NCBI GenBank assembly: GCA_009733575.1
Contig: ML769385.1
Coordinates: 88,055-152,054 of the forward strand
DNA length: 64,000 bases
Source of the DNA: Gymnopus androsaceus JB14
Taxonomy: Eukaryota > Basidiomycota > Agaricomycetes > Agaricales > Omphalotaceae
Direction: 5' to 3'
Shown: piece by piece, positions 1 through 12,218 of the stretch
How the letters are laid out: each line of letters starts with the position of its first letter
How positions within the stretch are numbered: the stretch's first letter is position 1
Position numbers and translations under genes: made by a program
Notes under the pieces: generated by a model
Seen by the model: only the letters and a program-made list of their open reading frames with translations
What the model was told of the DNA's origin: nothing
Databases searched by the model: none

Positions 1-1448
1 CGCCGCCTCTTCAGACCCGCATTATATCGTTTTCGACGGGAGTGCGTTTTCTAATTTCGAACTGTTTGATGATGGTCTAACTTTTACAATCACCGTAGTG
101 GGAAGCAGAAACACTCGAAACACTCGACATTTTATGGCCTCGATGCTAAGAAAAGGAGCCAGGGAAACCACAACAGTAGGAATGCGAGTGGTAAGTTTTA
201 TTTTATTACTTTTCAAGTAGATAAGTTGATACTCAGGTCTTTCAGGTATATGGGATCGCAGTGCGTTTCAGGACCAAAACACCTGATTTTCCGACTAACT
301 AATGTTACACTGTAGTCCGCCCTTGACTACATTTCGAAAGCAGTCATGCCCTTAGCAGATCTAAACAAGGATGTAAGTGATGTCTTCAAGACTCAAATAT
401 TCATTTCATGAATGCTACGAATAGGAACTGGAAGTGTTTTCGGATGATACTGGCCATACACGGCTGGCGTTTGCACCAGATAACTCGGATTTTGCTGCTA
501 CGAACCCTCGATCTATATGGGCTCCAACAGATGCTGGAATATGTGACTCCCTCATAAAGAAGGTCAGTAAATCGCCTTGGATCGCAAGGGCAAGTTGATT
601 ACTGAGTCACCGTCCACCTTATAGATCTTCAACGATGCCAACCGTGCAGTACACAGTGAGCTCGACTTTTAGCCTGCTTGCAGAGTAGTACACCTGACCT
701 GTTTGAAGGATATGTTGCTGCGAAGAAGAATGAATATGACATGAGCGTATTTGCATGCGCTAGTACAGCTCGTCACGGTTCTGATTCCCCTTGGACGCTG
801 CGGGCTGTCGATGATTCTTCCAGATGTGAAATAGTTTGGAATAGTTCCGGCTTCTCTGGGTCGTCGTTGGCTTATATATGCCAATCTTATAACGACCTGA
901 TTCATGCTGAGACTCACGACAATGACTGCCTTCAACTTCCCTGCCTTTCTGGACCTGAAGGCTTCTATGGACATGCTTGCAGTCTCAGAGGATATGTCCG
1001 AGAGGAAGTAACTCTTACACCGGATAGATCACGAAGTGCGGTGGTGATTTTTCAACGGCCATCCCCCGGTGAACGGTGTCGCCTGTGCGGGGAAGTTTTA
1101 CCAGCACCGCCGATGAATAATGTTATTGATACCCATATAGGTACCCTTCTCTACTGTCGTCGTATCCGTCACTTGCTGATCCACTTAATATCTTCCACTC
1201 AGCCTCAAAAAAATTCAGCAATGACCCCGAGCTTCAAAAAATACATCGGTTCTCCGGGCGGCATGCCTTACGACGATTTTAGCACCTCTCCCATGGACTT
1301 GTCCGATTTTTTTAGCACCTCCGGGCCCATTGACGACTCTCTCGCGCCCGATCTCGATTTTAGGTTGCCCGGGATCCCGGGAGTCCAATTTCAACTCCAA
1401 AATCCAAATCCGAGTTCGAATTTATCTATAGGTCTATATACTATATAA
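1..1448 (+). CDS. Kinase-like protein of an expanded agaric family, copy A (5' end outside window)
   Basis: The gene enters the window already in frame. Short exons read SDPHYIVFDG, then ASMLRKGARETTTVGMRV, then LDYISKAVMPLADL, then a FSDDTGHTRLAFAP block, IFNDANRAVH, and a long last exon ending with RCRLCGEVLPAP followed by an acidic tail. Each block is matched by the gene ending at 32261, so the two are paralogs. Block order resembles a protein kinase: a hinge-like strand, then a helix with GLDYIS where kinases have GLxYLH. No HRD or DFG motif is visible, so catalysis is doubtful and the kinase relationship is inference. The C-terminal CxxCGE pair could bind metal. The join near 660-680 is unclear: either a very short intron or a frame break. 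The exact stop is also less certain than the core. Confidence 0.6.
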
Positions 1449-2222
1449 TATACAATATAAATAACATATGGCACATAGCGAGCCTAATCCCGAACAACTA
1501 CCTTCATAGTATTCGATTAGTTTTTGTACTGAATACCGATCGAGAAGGACAGAGAAGACGCGAATCAACTCTGCAGCATAGATCATAGTGGATCGAGACA
1601 ATGCTACGACAAGTTATTCAATCCTAGCCAGGAACCAGATAATCTACAATATAGCAAATTGGACGACCGTGAGCGGAAAGCGACGAATCAGTGACCGGGA
1701 TGGCATTGACAATCCCGGACCTTAGGCTTACGACTATTAGAAGTTAGAGCTAACGAAGGGAGAATCATGAGAGAGGGAATCATATCAAGGAGTAGGCAGA
1801 GACCAGCTCTGAGCCTGACACTGAACATGGATAGATCACTGGGCGGCGTCAGGCGACTGAAAGAGCGGGCACACACGAGAGGTCTGGCTGACAGGATAGA
1901 GTAGTGGACTCGAATGTTCAACCGCTCGTACTTGCTCGATCAGAGGAATGTAGCGAAATGAACAGAAGGACATAGGAAAAAAAGGAATTCGAAATCGAAG
2001 GTACTATCGATATAGCCCAACACGGGGTAAGGCATACCACAGCTTCCATTTATCGCACCAGCAGTTATCACACGCGTAGAGGGAGCAGGACGCGCATCTC
2101 ATGAGGCCGTTGCTCGTACGAGCGATAAGAACTGGGTGGACGATTAACATCAGCAGATTTGCAAAGCACAGTGATATTAAAAGTACAAGAAGTGGTAGTA
2201 CAAGAGTGCTGGTAGCTGAATG
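1449..2222. other. Intergenic, no gene recognised
   Basis: This stretch lies between the kinase-like gene and the 3' end of SmG. It starts AT-rich (tata-type tracts near 1430-1470). Only short unsupported reading frames are present. It presumably holds the 3' UTRs of the two flanking genes. Confidence 0.6.
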
Positions 2223-2560
2223 CTAGCGGATGGCTTCTAGGGTTTCCATGCTGGTGACACTGTTTCCTCTTATTACCTGTGAAAAACGGAGTGAGCCAGT
2301 GATAAGTTGAAGGAGCAAAGGTAATGCGTACAACAGTCCCGATAGGATGTTTACTGCCCGGCGTACTCTCCTCGTGCGCATCGTCGATAACCAGATTTAG
2401 GAAAAGGTCGTATCCGCGAAGAGTGCCAGAAACTTTTCGTCCGCCTTGTAGATGAACAAACAGTCGCTTGTCCATAAACTGATCAAGGTTATTAGAGAAT
2501 ATCGATATAAAGAGAATTAGAACCAACCTTTTTGAGCTCGGGCTGCGAAGCTTTGGACAT
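2223..2560 (-). CDS. SMX2: Small nuclear ribonucleoprotein G (SmG)
   Basis: Sm-fold subunit of the heptameric ring that binds the Sm site of U1, U2, U4 and U5 snRNAs in the spliceosome. Three exons join cleanly: MSKASQPELKK, then FMDKRLFVHLQGG through GYDLFLNLVIDDA, then VIRGNSVTSMETLEAIR and a stop. The Sm1 motif (hydrophobic strand, GGRKVSGTLRGYD) and the Sm2 motif (IRGNSV) are both present. The product is about 77 residues, the usual size for SmG. The start is the only ATG giving the conserved N-terminus. It is transcribed divergently from the RGG-repeat gene 90 bp away, so the two probably share a promoter. No frame problems. The symbol is the yeast name. Confidence 0.93.
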
Positions 2561-2649
2561 TTTTTTTTGGCGATGGACGAGTGGACGAAAAGGGAAATTG
2601 ACCACGTGCTGCTTGAACCTTACCTAAAATCATCACTACTACTACGAGA

Positions 2650-4247
2650 ATGGAAACCGCGCCAGCAAAGGCAGACTGGGGACGGTCCAACGACACAGGC
2701 TCGGCGTTTAGTGGGATCGGAAGAGGGAAGCGAGGTGGTCCCAGCAGAGGACCAGGAAGAGGGAGAGGCGCTGGAAGGGGCGGCGCTAGTTTTAGAGGCA
2801 GAGGCGGAAGAGGAAGAGGTGGCGGAGCAGTCACAGCGAGCTCATCGTCGACGACAGTGACGGAGACAACGTCCAAGTCATCAGAGACAGCGAACTCATC
2901 GTCAGTCCCGGTCGACCAAACCATCTTCCAAGACGTCTGACACGACGACGACAAAGCCTCCTACAACAAAGCCCGCAGGCTCGGCGAGGCCCGGAGCACG
3001 CAGACGGTCGACTGCCAAAAATATTCCACAGATTACTGTACCTCCTCCCACTACAACGTCGACATCGATAGCAGACGAAGTTAATGCACTCGTCGAGCAC
3101 GTCCGAGCTGGTGCACTCACTCCAAACGGTCCGATAACTCCGTTCACTCCGAGCCACATCGATTGGGCTGGAGATGACGACGAGGACGGCACTTTGCCAG
3201 ATCTTGACGATTGGGGCGTTAAAACTAGCAGCACTTCTGATGCCATCTCGCCCATTCTTGTTGAAGGTCTCAAGTCTCTGCCAGAACCAAAGGTTCCAGA
3301 AGAGCCCGAAGTCGAGTCCGCTAGTCCTGCAGATCCTTTGAGATCAAAGCCGGAATCACCCGCTCCTCCTCCAACTTCTTCCTACCTCCATCCTTCACTA
3401 CCGTCCAAACCCCGCGCTAAACCACCCAAGTCCGCTTCCGCTACTCCCAGACCTCCTCGGAACCCTCGAGGAAACACCAAAAATACTATCCAGCCTGGTC
3501 CTGGTCCAGACCAACCAGCCGTCTCCAAAGTCAACAACAAACCTGTCTCTGGAGGAGTTTCCTTATCTGCTGCTCCAAATCAAGGTCCTGCTACTACCCT
3601 CACACCTCCAGATTCGCCCCGCAAAGGCCTAACCGAGTCTATCCATGCTCCTACATCCACTATATCTGTACCTGTACCTACACTTGCACCTGCACCCAAA
3701 TCCACCTCCTACGTCCCGCCACATACCCGCAACTCGCGTTCAACTTTTGTCCCAACTCCCGCACCTCCGCCTAGTTCCAACGGTGCTCTAGCTGCAGAGT
3801 TTACGTTCCCGTCTCTTAGTCCGAGTCCGATATCGGGCCACTACCCTACCGGACCTCGAGGACCTGGCGGAGGACCAGGTGCAGCAGGTGACAGTATGAG
3901 TCGACCTAATAGCCGGACTCCCAATGGAAACGGTCCCGGGAATGGGAGTGGGAGAAACGGGTTCAACCCGAGGAACAACGCTCCACGCCACTTTCCAAGC
4001 TCAGAATGGTCAGAATAACCATAACCATAATAATTTTGCTCGTTCAGGCCCAGGTTCTGCGCCTGCAGCCCCATCTTCAGTGTCACCTCCAACCCTCGAC
4101 TACTCGGGAGCGAACCTACACTCCCCGTCACTCTCCGCACCATTCCAGGGAGCATTCAGCGTCTCGACCTGTTATAACGGGAGATGCGATATCCAAGTTG
4201 GCGAGGACGATTGCGGGGAGTCCGGCCAAGGCGTAGGTATGATGTAG
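2650..4247 (+). CDS. RGG-repeat, proline-rich low-complexity protein
   Basis: The N-terminus has a GR-rich block (IGRGKRGGPSRGPGRGRG and more) of the kind that binds RNA and is arginine-methylated. A Ser/Thr stretch, an acidic DDDEDGTLPDLDDWGV motif and a long Pro/Ser-rich region follow. I do not recognise the family; a role in RNA metabolism is inferred from the RGG box only. Two frame changes are needed. The first, near 2895-2915, joins the RGG exon to the frame carrying PSHIDWAGDDDED. The second, near 3998-4002, would carry the protein past a stop at 4018 into a frame rich in N, P and S ending at 4247. Either small introns or single-base indels would explain them, so both the middle and the 3' end are uncertain. 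Confidence 0.55.
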
Positions 4248-6228
4248 AGTGAAGGATGTTGCAGCCAAAGGAGGGGAAGCTGTCCCAAGTCGAGGTTCGG
4301 TCGAAAGTGGTTTGGTTGGATCTGTTGTGTATCTTTCTATTGAACTTTTTTCCATCTCAACGAATATCTTGATTTACTCTCTCAGGTACTCATCGGAAAT
4401 TTGTTTATTATTTTTCTTTGTATCTCTCTCTATCTCTTTTTCTATAGGCATTTTCCCTCTCTACCTCCCTCTCTCCGTCTCTCTCTTCGTCCTCATCTTA
4501 CCTCTTTTTTCTCTCGTCGTGTGTGTACATATTATCCATTACACCATATCGTGCCCAACCCCAACAAATTCTATCTCATCTCCATCTCAATTCACATGCA
4601 GTCTCATCTAACGAATCAGCTCCTATTATAACCATATACCATATACTTTTACTTCTGGTGCATACTTATAACTTTATTGTGTTCACACTATGTAGTATGA
4701 ACGGTTTGGACCTCATTCACTATCCGTTGATTCCGAAGAAGACTGAAGAGCAATCGCATATGTGATCGGGGGCATTTCCTGGTGTACAGTTTTATACGAA
4801 CTAGGCAATAATACACCCACAATGTCGAGAAATGATAGCTCTTCTCGTTATATCCTGTATGCCTTCGATGCCATGTCTGGATGGGCCGATGGCTGTAAGG
4901 AATGGATGTTGACCTAACGCGACGTATCTGCTTAGCATTGGGACCTCAAAAACCTGAAAGACTACGTTCGTTTCGCGCTGTTGAAATAGAATCCTTTTCG
5001 TGTGCATACTGGAACACTCAGTACTTACTACTCAGAAGTCAGCCTGACGAACTTACAGTGCTTTGGGTCCTTTGAGATCTATGTTTTTCAGTCAACTTGA
5101 GGTACATAATTTATTAGTGGTAACAGACAAATAGTGCCCTTCACTACCCGAAATGTGCTGGAGGTAACGTCTTCTTGAACTTGACTTTGTCATAAATTGA
5201 CCAGTCAAGACAAAGAAGCTCCGAGTCGCTCGGCTTTTATTGGGATCAGCCTGAGCACACCGGGCCGGACAATGGTTTGCTTCGATGCCATAAATTAAAT
5301 GCCTCTCCCATAAACGCCTCTTCCTCCGAGTACTTGTTCACTCAATGGCACGCGGAAGGAGCCAATAATGCGAAACAAACCCCTCTCATTGGGTCTGAGT
5401 ACCGTCCGGTGGATTTGCATTGTCAAGACTCAATGCTTCTCAGAATAGGCTCAATTTCTTGGCATTGTTCAATTAATCTCGAAACTTGCGAGAGCATCGA
5501 CCAAGGACGTGGATGTGCGTGGAAGCTTTGACGCTCTTGCTAATGGAACATGTCCTTTCTCTGTTTCTCAACGAGGTCGACTGGTCAGTAGGATCGTTAC
5601 CACAAGCTTACGGAAGTGAAAAGACGAAGCTGCAATATATTCGGGAAGTGCTGGTACCTTTTACTGATATAGGCTATGTGAAAGAGGGCAAAATAGCATT
5701 TGCATTTTTGGTTTATTCTTGCTTCTTAATTGGATGGTAAAATTCATGGCAAAGATGGCGAACCTTCTCATGAATTACGCTCAAAGGCATTTTTGCAGAG
5801 ACCTATGGGAGCTGTACAACGTTCTGCTATTTATTCTGTCCAATCCCTTCAACTGGAACGGTAGGTCCAATTATTGTCCATGTCAAGTTGGCCTATTCAA
5901 CGTTTCTTGGCTCGCGTTCAATCTGATGATCACTTTTAAGAAAGAGGCATTTGGTTCAATCACCTCAACAGCGGTACCTTATTTTCCGCGGTCCCGCGAC
6001 GCCTGACCAGTTACGTCTCGTTCCTTCTTCAGTGGTATGTGAAAGTTCGCATAAATGCGCGTTGAACCCTTTTTTTACGCAGAAATCTGTGGGACAGTTG
6101 AGAAATAGAACCTCCCGCATCCATTCGCCAAGTACAAGTCCTTTCACAGCTGTTATTTTCCTCGTATGGTGGACTCCTGGAGAGACGATGTCTAGTTTTT
6201 TCAACTCACGTGAAGCTGGGATGGAAGG
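4248..6228. other. Intergenic, about 2 kb, no supported gene
   Basis: A pyrimidine-rich tract (4340-4520, runs of tctctc and cccct) follows the RGG gene and probably belongs to its 3' region. A 68-codon minus-strand frame at 4801-5007 looks somewhat protein-like (VFEVPMLSRYVALGQ) but no start context, partner exon or family could be found. The rest is presumed upstream region of the laccase. Confidence 0.5.
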
Positions 6229-6236
6229 TATTTAAG
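6229..6236 (+). promoter_or_regulatory. TATA-like box of the laccase gene
   Basis: The string tatttaag lies about 52 bp upstream of the laccase ATG. Spacing fits a core promoter with a short leader. The assignment rests on position and base composition only. Confidence 0.4.
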
Positions 6237-6287
6237 CTGTCCTGTATCTCGAAGGACTATACACCACTGGTGCTCTTTGGTTTTACA

Positions 6288-9185
6288 ATGCTTCGTTCGG
6301 TCTCTATTCTGCTCACACTTTTCGGTGGGGCATTCGCCGCCATCGGTCCTGTCACAGACTTGGTCATTAAGAATGCATTCGCTCAGCCTGACGGTTTCAA
6401 TCGTGCTTTTGTTACTGCTGGAGGTACTCTCCCTGGCCCTATCATCTCGGGGATGAAGGTACTTAAGCTCCTGCTCGTGTCCTTCCACTAGGAAATAACA
6501 CTAACATGACGAACTGACAGGGTGATACCTTCCAAATTAACTTGCAGAACGAGCTCAACAACGGTAGCATGCTCGAGAGTGTCTCTATTGTGCGTACAGC
6601 CCTCGTATCAGCGTTGGTCAGCTTTTCACTCTTCAACATCGGCATAGCATTGGCACGGAATCTTTCAGGAGCACTCCAACTGGGCCGACGGGTATGTATG
6701 ATCTTTGCAATTTCAGTTTGGTACTCATAAATTTTCATAGACCGTATGTAACCAGTCACAATATTTTCATCCCATAATTACTTATTAGCTCCTCAAAATC
6801 GCAGTTCATTCGTGAACCAATGCCCGATCGCGGCCAATCACTCATTCCTATACGAATTCAATGTACCTGATCAAGCTGGTACATTCTGGGTATGTCTTTC
6901 CAGCTTTGCTTCCAGATTCGTCAGTCTTTTAACCTTGGACAAATCTTCAGTATCATTCGCATTTAGGTAAATCTCCCTTTACGCTGTACGAATCTGAAAT
7001 TGAATAAATCTTCATGACAGCTACTCAGTACTGTGATCAATTGACCGGGGCCTTGATTATATATGACCCAGACGATCCTCTTGGCCATTTGTACGATGTC
7101 GACGATGGTTAGCTTTTTTTCGCCTTCTGAATTGGAGATCTGAATATTTTTCTTCAGATGGCACTGTCATTGTACTCTCGATCTTGTAAGCCCGATCTCC
7201 TTATGTTTGCAACTCTTTTTACTAAACGGCTTTGTAGGTACCGTAAGGATTGATTCTTCAACAATGCGCTTTTTTACAACATTAGTTCACAGATAATCTT
7301 GCCCCGAACCAGGTGGCAGGTGCTACGTGAGTGGTTATCGCGATCTATATTTTCACGACTTTCATAATCCTTGTTCAGGACTCCGAATGCGACACTCATC
7401 AACGGTCTAGGTAAAGCAAGCTCAATTCGACTTCAACAAAAGGCTAAACAGTTTCAGGGCGGAGCTGGTTCAGTACAGAACCTACTCCCTTGGCCGTGGT
7501 TACTGTTCAACAGGGCTTACGGTGAGCTCCACACAATCCCCCCACTTTTGTAATACTAAACATCCTTTGGCTTGAAGTTACCGCATGCGTACGATCCACT
7601 CTGGATGTGACAACCCCATCAACGTCTCAATCGATTTCCATCCAATGCTCGTACGCAATAGACCATCTCTGGTTATCTGAAAGATATTGACGAGTTTGAT
7701 TCAAGGTCATTGAAGCTGATGGTGTTGAACATGAACCTGTTGTAGCCGACGGATTCCAAATACTTGTGGCTCAACGATACTCCTTTGTGCTAACTGCAAA
7801 TCAGAGTATTGATAACTATTGTGAGTATGATTTCAGTCCACTCATTCCTAGGATTAATCGTTGCTATAGGGATCAAGGCCAACGACGTCGCAGGAGCTGC
7901 AAAGAACTTCTTTGATGGTGGAATCAACAGTGCCATCCTCCGCTACGTTGGTGCACCTGATGCAGAGCCTACGAAAAACCAGACGGTACCTGGCAGACAG
8001 TTGCTTGAAACAGACCTTCATGTAAGAGCAATAGATTGTTTCTGATTTATTTTGACTGATACATTGCAGCCTCTCATAAATCCCCAAGCTGTAAGTTCTG
8101 CTTATGAGCAGGTCATTATCATATGTGACTAATACTTTTTTTAGCCTGGTGGACCGGTTAGGGATGACGTCGATCTAGCCATGAACTTGCAGTTGTTCTG
8201 GGTAGGTCATTCCCCTGATAGTCTTCGACACTTTAACCCATGTTCTTTGCAGGAAGTCGGAACTCCCGAGTTAGGAAACTTCTTCTTCATCAACGGAGTT
8301 CAGTTCCACCCGCCCAGTGTTCCTGTCTTGCTTCAAATCGTTAGCGGAGCTCAGCCAGCAAGTACGTAGCGAACCCCCGCACTCCTCATCTGTTAATGCT
8401 CACATCTCAACTGCAGATGCTCTCCTCCCCTCGGGATCGGTCTATGAACTTCCTTTGAACTCGTCGATTCAACTCAGCTTCAACACGAGCTTCGTCTTCC
8501 AACATGGTGGACCGGTTAGTATGCTTGAAACTGTCACAGAATCACTCATTGACATGAATTCTAGCATCCGTTCCATCTTCACGGAGTACGTCTTTACACT
8601 TCATTGACTTTTCTTTCTTTTGTGCTCACGTCCATATAGCAAGTGTTCTCTGTTGTCCGATCCGCTGGAAGTGATGTTTACAACTTTGAGAATCCTGCGC
8701 AGCGAGATGTTGTCGATACTGGTACACCAACGGACAATGTCACGATTCGTTTCTTCACTAGTAATGCTGGACCTTGTGAGTTTAAATCTTATTTCTTAGC
8801 TCTCGTGACTTACTAACTAGCTCTTGAAACAAGGGTTCTTGCACTGGTGAGTGAAATATGCTGTTTTGATTGTTCAAAATTATAACTCGGCGTTGCTGTA
8901 TGTAGCCACATCGACTGGCATTTGGAAGCGTGAGTTTCGGTCAATTTCTGATCCGTACTTGTTTCTGAGACTGGTTATATAGTGGTTTCGCAATCGTGTT
9001 TGCACAAGGAACGGACGCGCAGGAAACTGCCGCCAACCCTACTCCGGGTATGATTTTGGCCCATCTTCTTGCACTCATCAATACTGAATCACTTGCTCTA
9101 AATAGAGGATTGGGACCAACTTTGCCCCATTTACGATTCGCTGACTCCAGCTCAACTTGGTGGAAATGGAGGTCCTGTGGTTTAA
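6288..9185 (+). CDS. Secreted laccase (multicopper oxidase, AA1_1)
   Basis: Oxidises phenols and other aromatics with one-electron chemistry while reducing O2 to water outside the cell; used in lignin or pigment chemistry. I traced 25 exons (24 introns) that join without a frame error into about 533 residues, a usual laccase length. The N-terminus [18 protein letters not shown] is a signal peptide. All four copper-binding loops are present: L1 [17 protein letters not shown]2 YHSHLATQYCD, L3 HPFHLHG, L4 [12 protein letters not shown]. The residue ten after the copper cysteine is Phe, as in high-potential basidiomycete laccases. Unusual points: exon 4 is only ACC (6741-6743) and exon 9 only GTACC (7238-7242); HGH after L3 is HGQ; the usual ADWYH reads SILYH. 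None of these changes is a known copper ligand. No other cluster partner lies nearby. Confidence 0.94.
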
Positions 9186-9693
9186 GCCTTGAATCAGCTG
9201 GAGATCAAAAGCATATTATACATACCTCCGTGAATGGTTCTGCATATACAGTTTTCTTCTCTCTGTTCTTATGTACCTGTAGATTCGGAAGTGATTATTT
9301 TCGTATATATGAATATCCCAGTCCCAAATATATAGCTTTTAAAACTAATCAAAGGCCCTGATTAAGTACCTGAGCTCCTCATTGTCAACATCCATGGCTT
9401 CTCATTTCCCGGGTAATTTCTCCGCACAATCTCTTGGTTGCAAACCAATCTGCACAGTACTTCTCTGCATCTGAGTTGTATGGTTCGATTCAGCAATTAT
9501 CAGAGTATTCTATGTACATGATATCACAGTACAAAATGGATTATAATTACAAGAAGGTGCATTATACAATAGATGTTACTAATTCTGTCTAAACTCGGTG
9601 TTTGAAGTTGCTGAGCTATTTGGAGGAGTTAGACAGGTGCCGGGAGCAGAAATAGCTAGGGAGCTGCCTGACGAGCGTTATTGTCGTTGGTTC
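9186..9693. other. Intergenic between convergent genes
   Basis: About 500 bp between the laccase stop and the stop of the minus-strand coiled-coil gene. It holds AT-rich sequence and nothing recognisable beyond presumed 3' UTRs. Confidence 0.6.
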
Positions 9694-11756
9694 TTATAAG
9701 ACCATAGGAATCAACAGCATCTCCTTCCCTTCCTTCGACTCCTCCTTATATTTATCCTCTCCATTCACATCCTCTTCCAAGTCCCTCTCGATCGGATTAA
9801 CGGTCGAGCTTCCCATGATACTAGTTGTAACTGCGACAGCTTCATCGGCCAAAACATCAAGTGCGCTTCGAACTCTTTCTGGAATCCAATCGTCGACCAA
9901 GTCGCGTTTATACCTTTTTGCAGTGGGAAGCCGTGCATCATGACCTATTGCACTCGCTGGCCTACGCGCGCGCGCAGACGTCGACATACCCCGTTCTACC
10001 TTCCTTAAGCCTTCACCTAGTGTGGCTGAAGCCTCGGAGCCAGAATCCATCATGCTCCTCGCAGCGGTCAAGAGGGAATTCACGCCATCATTCAGCTGTA
10101 TCTTTCGTGCTGATCGGGTATTGGCGGACACTGGCACAGTATCTGAGCTCCTCTTTGTCGCAGTCGTCTTTCCTCTCCTATCCCCCGCCACAGTGCGGCC
10201 ACTCCCCGTTTTCCGTCGTGTCTTGGTTTCCCATTCGGCATCTATAATTCCAGCCACCATTCCTGCTCGCATCCGCCCAATCTTTCGTGCCGCGAGAAGT
10301 AAATGTTCCGTGCGTGCGCCAGAGGTGAGGGACGTACGCAAGGAGGGCATTGACAATGGTTCACCAATAGCTTTAGGCTCGTTTTTGCTGTTTTCGCTAT
10401 TTCTATCGTTCTTTTGCGTTTTCACTGCAACCACATTCTCCTCTGCACCTGAATGAGTAGTAGGCGCAAAATTAGGTAGCGGTAACGGAGACGGTAGAAA
10501 ATTTGTTGCGCGCGGAGGCTGAACGATAGGAAAGTGGTGTCCAGGAAGTGCTGAAGGTCGAAGCAGAAGCGTCCCAGGGGCTTCAGCTCGTCCGAGTACC
10601 TGATCCGCCGTAGGCACTAGTCTAAATGAACGTGCCAGTGCTGATAGATCACCCTGGTTCTGAGGGATTGATAGAGAGCGATCGTCAGTTTCGTTCTGTG
10701 GAAGAGCACGAAAAACAAGAGTTTGACCGCCAAGTTGGTCTAAATTCGGATTCCAGAAAGACTTCGTCGAGTCCAGGACTGGAGCATACTTTTCGGCGTC
10801 CATTTTGTCTGTGTTGTCGATTAAAGCACTCTCATTAGCAATGACGTTTGGACCTCCTTCGTCTTTCTTCACGATGGCACTCATTTCTTCGAGTTCCTTC
10901 TTCTTGCGAGAATATTTGGAGTTATGTGCGGAAACTGCTTTCTTTCCTGACTCGGCGGGATAAGGAAGACTCTCGAGGTACGCTGATGCATGTTCTAAAG
11001 AAGATTTGGAGACAAAGGGTTCGAGAAGGAGGACAGGCTTTAGTTTAACCATCTCGTTCTCAAGACAGGTAAGCCGTTTCAAAAGCTGTTGCTCCTAAGT
11101 TAAGAATGAGCACCAGAGAATATGCTACCGAAAGTAGGAAATAGATTGAGAATCCATTTCGATGAGAACCTACTTTGCGCCGCAGATCTGCGTTGTCGAC
11201 TTCTAAGACGGAGTAATATCGCTGTAGGTCCTAGACAGAAGATAAAAAACAGTTAAAAAAATGCTTCGATGGCACAAAGTATATTGACCTGGTCATTGGA
11301 CCTCTCCCATCCCAACCTTTCCGATTCCCATCTAGCACGCTCATTCTCTGCTTGTTGGACTAGGTAGTCCCGCTGAAGAGACAGATTCACAATCAAGGAA
11401 GCTTGTTTAACGACTTTTGCAGCGCTGGTTCTGAAAGATTCAATGAGTCGTAGTGCCTAAGGAATGCATGGATGAGGAGTCAGTCAGATATTAGCAAGAA
11501 GTATTATTCTGGAACGTACCATCAAAGCAAGCTCCTTTTCCCTTGAGGTCGCTCCTTGTGCGGTTAATACCCCCATATTCAACACTTTAGTACGAAACTG
11601 GGCTACTTCATCGTCCTGGAGAGGCTCTAATTCTGTTGCTTCTGTAAAGCTAGGTCTCGTGTGTGCAGGAGACGATGCTTTGAGTGCGGCGGGGAAAACT
11701 CTCGCAGTTCGCTCAGTACTAGGTAAGAATGGGGAAAAACAAGATATTATTTCTAC
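9694..11756 (-). CDS. Coiled-coil protein with basic C-terminal region, function unknown
   Basis: Four exons join in frame. The first visible one ends TSREKELALM, the next encodes a heptad-rich helix (SFRTSAAKVVKQASLIVN, then QQAENERARWESERLGWE), the third DLQRYYSVLEVDNADLRRK, and the last a 460-codon exon starting EQQLLKRLTCLENEMVKL. The N-terminal 120 residues therefore form a coiled coil. The rest is low-complexity with basic clusters (RKIGRMRAG, TKTRRKTGSG, AKRYKRDLVDDW) that could be nuclear localisation signals. The layout resembles chromosome- or spindle-associated proteins such as shugoshins, but no diagnostic motif was seen, so no function is assigned. The start is unresolved: the frame is open up to 11756 with no ATG in a good context, and a further exon starting as far up as 12048 (MAAQNASTQMHIF) is possible. 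Confidence 0.6.
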
Positions 11757-12218
11757 CTACGAACGTCCAGTGTAAATACCAGGACGTCGAGCGTTTGACA
11801 CTCGGCGTATAGCAGTAAGTAAGTAATAGTTCGAGTCTCGGCGAGACCGAGACCCTGTACGTAGGTAAGTAGAATGTTCGGTCTTTAGGTATATACATGT
11901 AATAATTGTCCATGTCAAGTCCGGAAGACTTGTCGCGCTCATACGCGTACAGACGCGTATGAGGCGCGACAGCTTCCTGATCCCCTGCATTCACTGGGAA
12001 ATGTGAGTTGAATATATGCATCTGAGTGGACGCATTTTGGGCGGCCATTTATCAGTGCAGTTAAACGACACGGTTGAATGCGCGTCAACCAAGCGTCAAC
12101 AATTTGAAGAGTTATGGGCGCTAATTGGGTGCGCTCGTGAAAACGTGATTTATTTTACACGAAGTCAAAGCAAGAAATCGCAACTATACAGGAACTGAGA
12201 AAGTAAATACTTAGAACC
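11757..12218. other. Intergenic or unresolved 5' exon of the coiled-coil gene
   Basis: An open minus-strand frame from 12048 may contribute the N-terminus of the coiled-coil protein. Otherwise nothing is recognised. Inverted short repeats around acgcgtacagacgcgt (11943-11958) are noted without interpretation. Confidence 0.4.

Noticed and set aside
2831..3273. Minus-strand frames over the RGG gene
   Set aside because: They are reverse readings of low-complexity GC-rich coding sequence; the plus strand has the natural RGG and proline-rich composition.
6692..6804. A single 113-nt intron instead of two introns around a 3-nt exon in the laccase
   Set aside because: It keeps frame but loses the proline that follows ADG in laccases, and the interval contains well-formed internal acceptor and donor sites.
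9861..11048. Several plus-strand frames of 66-144 codons
   Set aside because: They are antisense to the coiled-coil protein, whose frame is continuous over 460 codons and splices cleanly.
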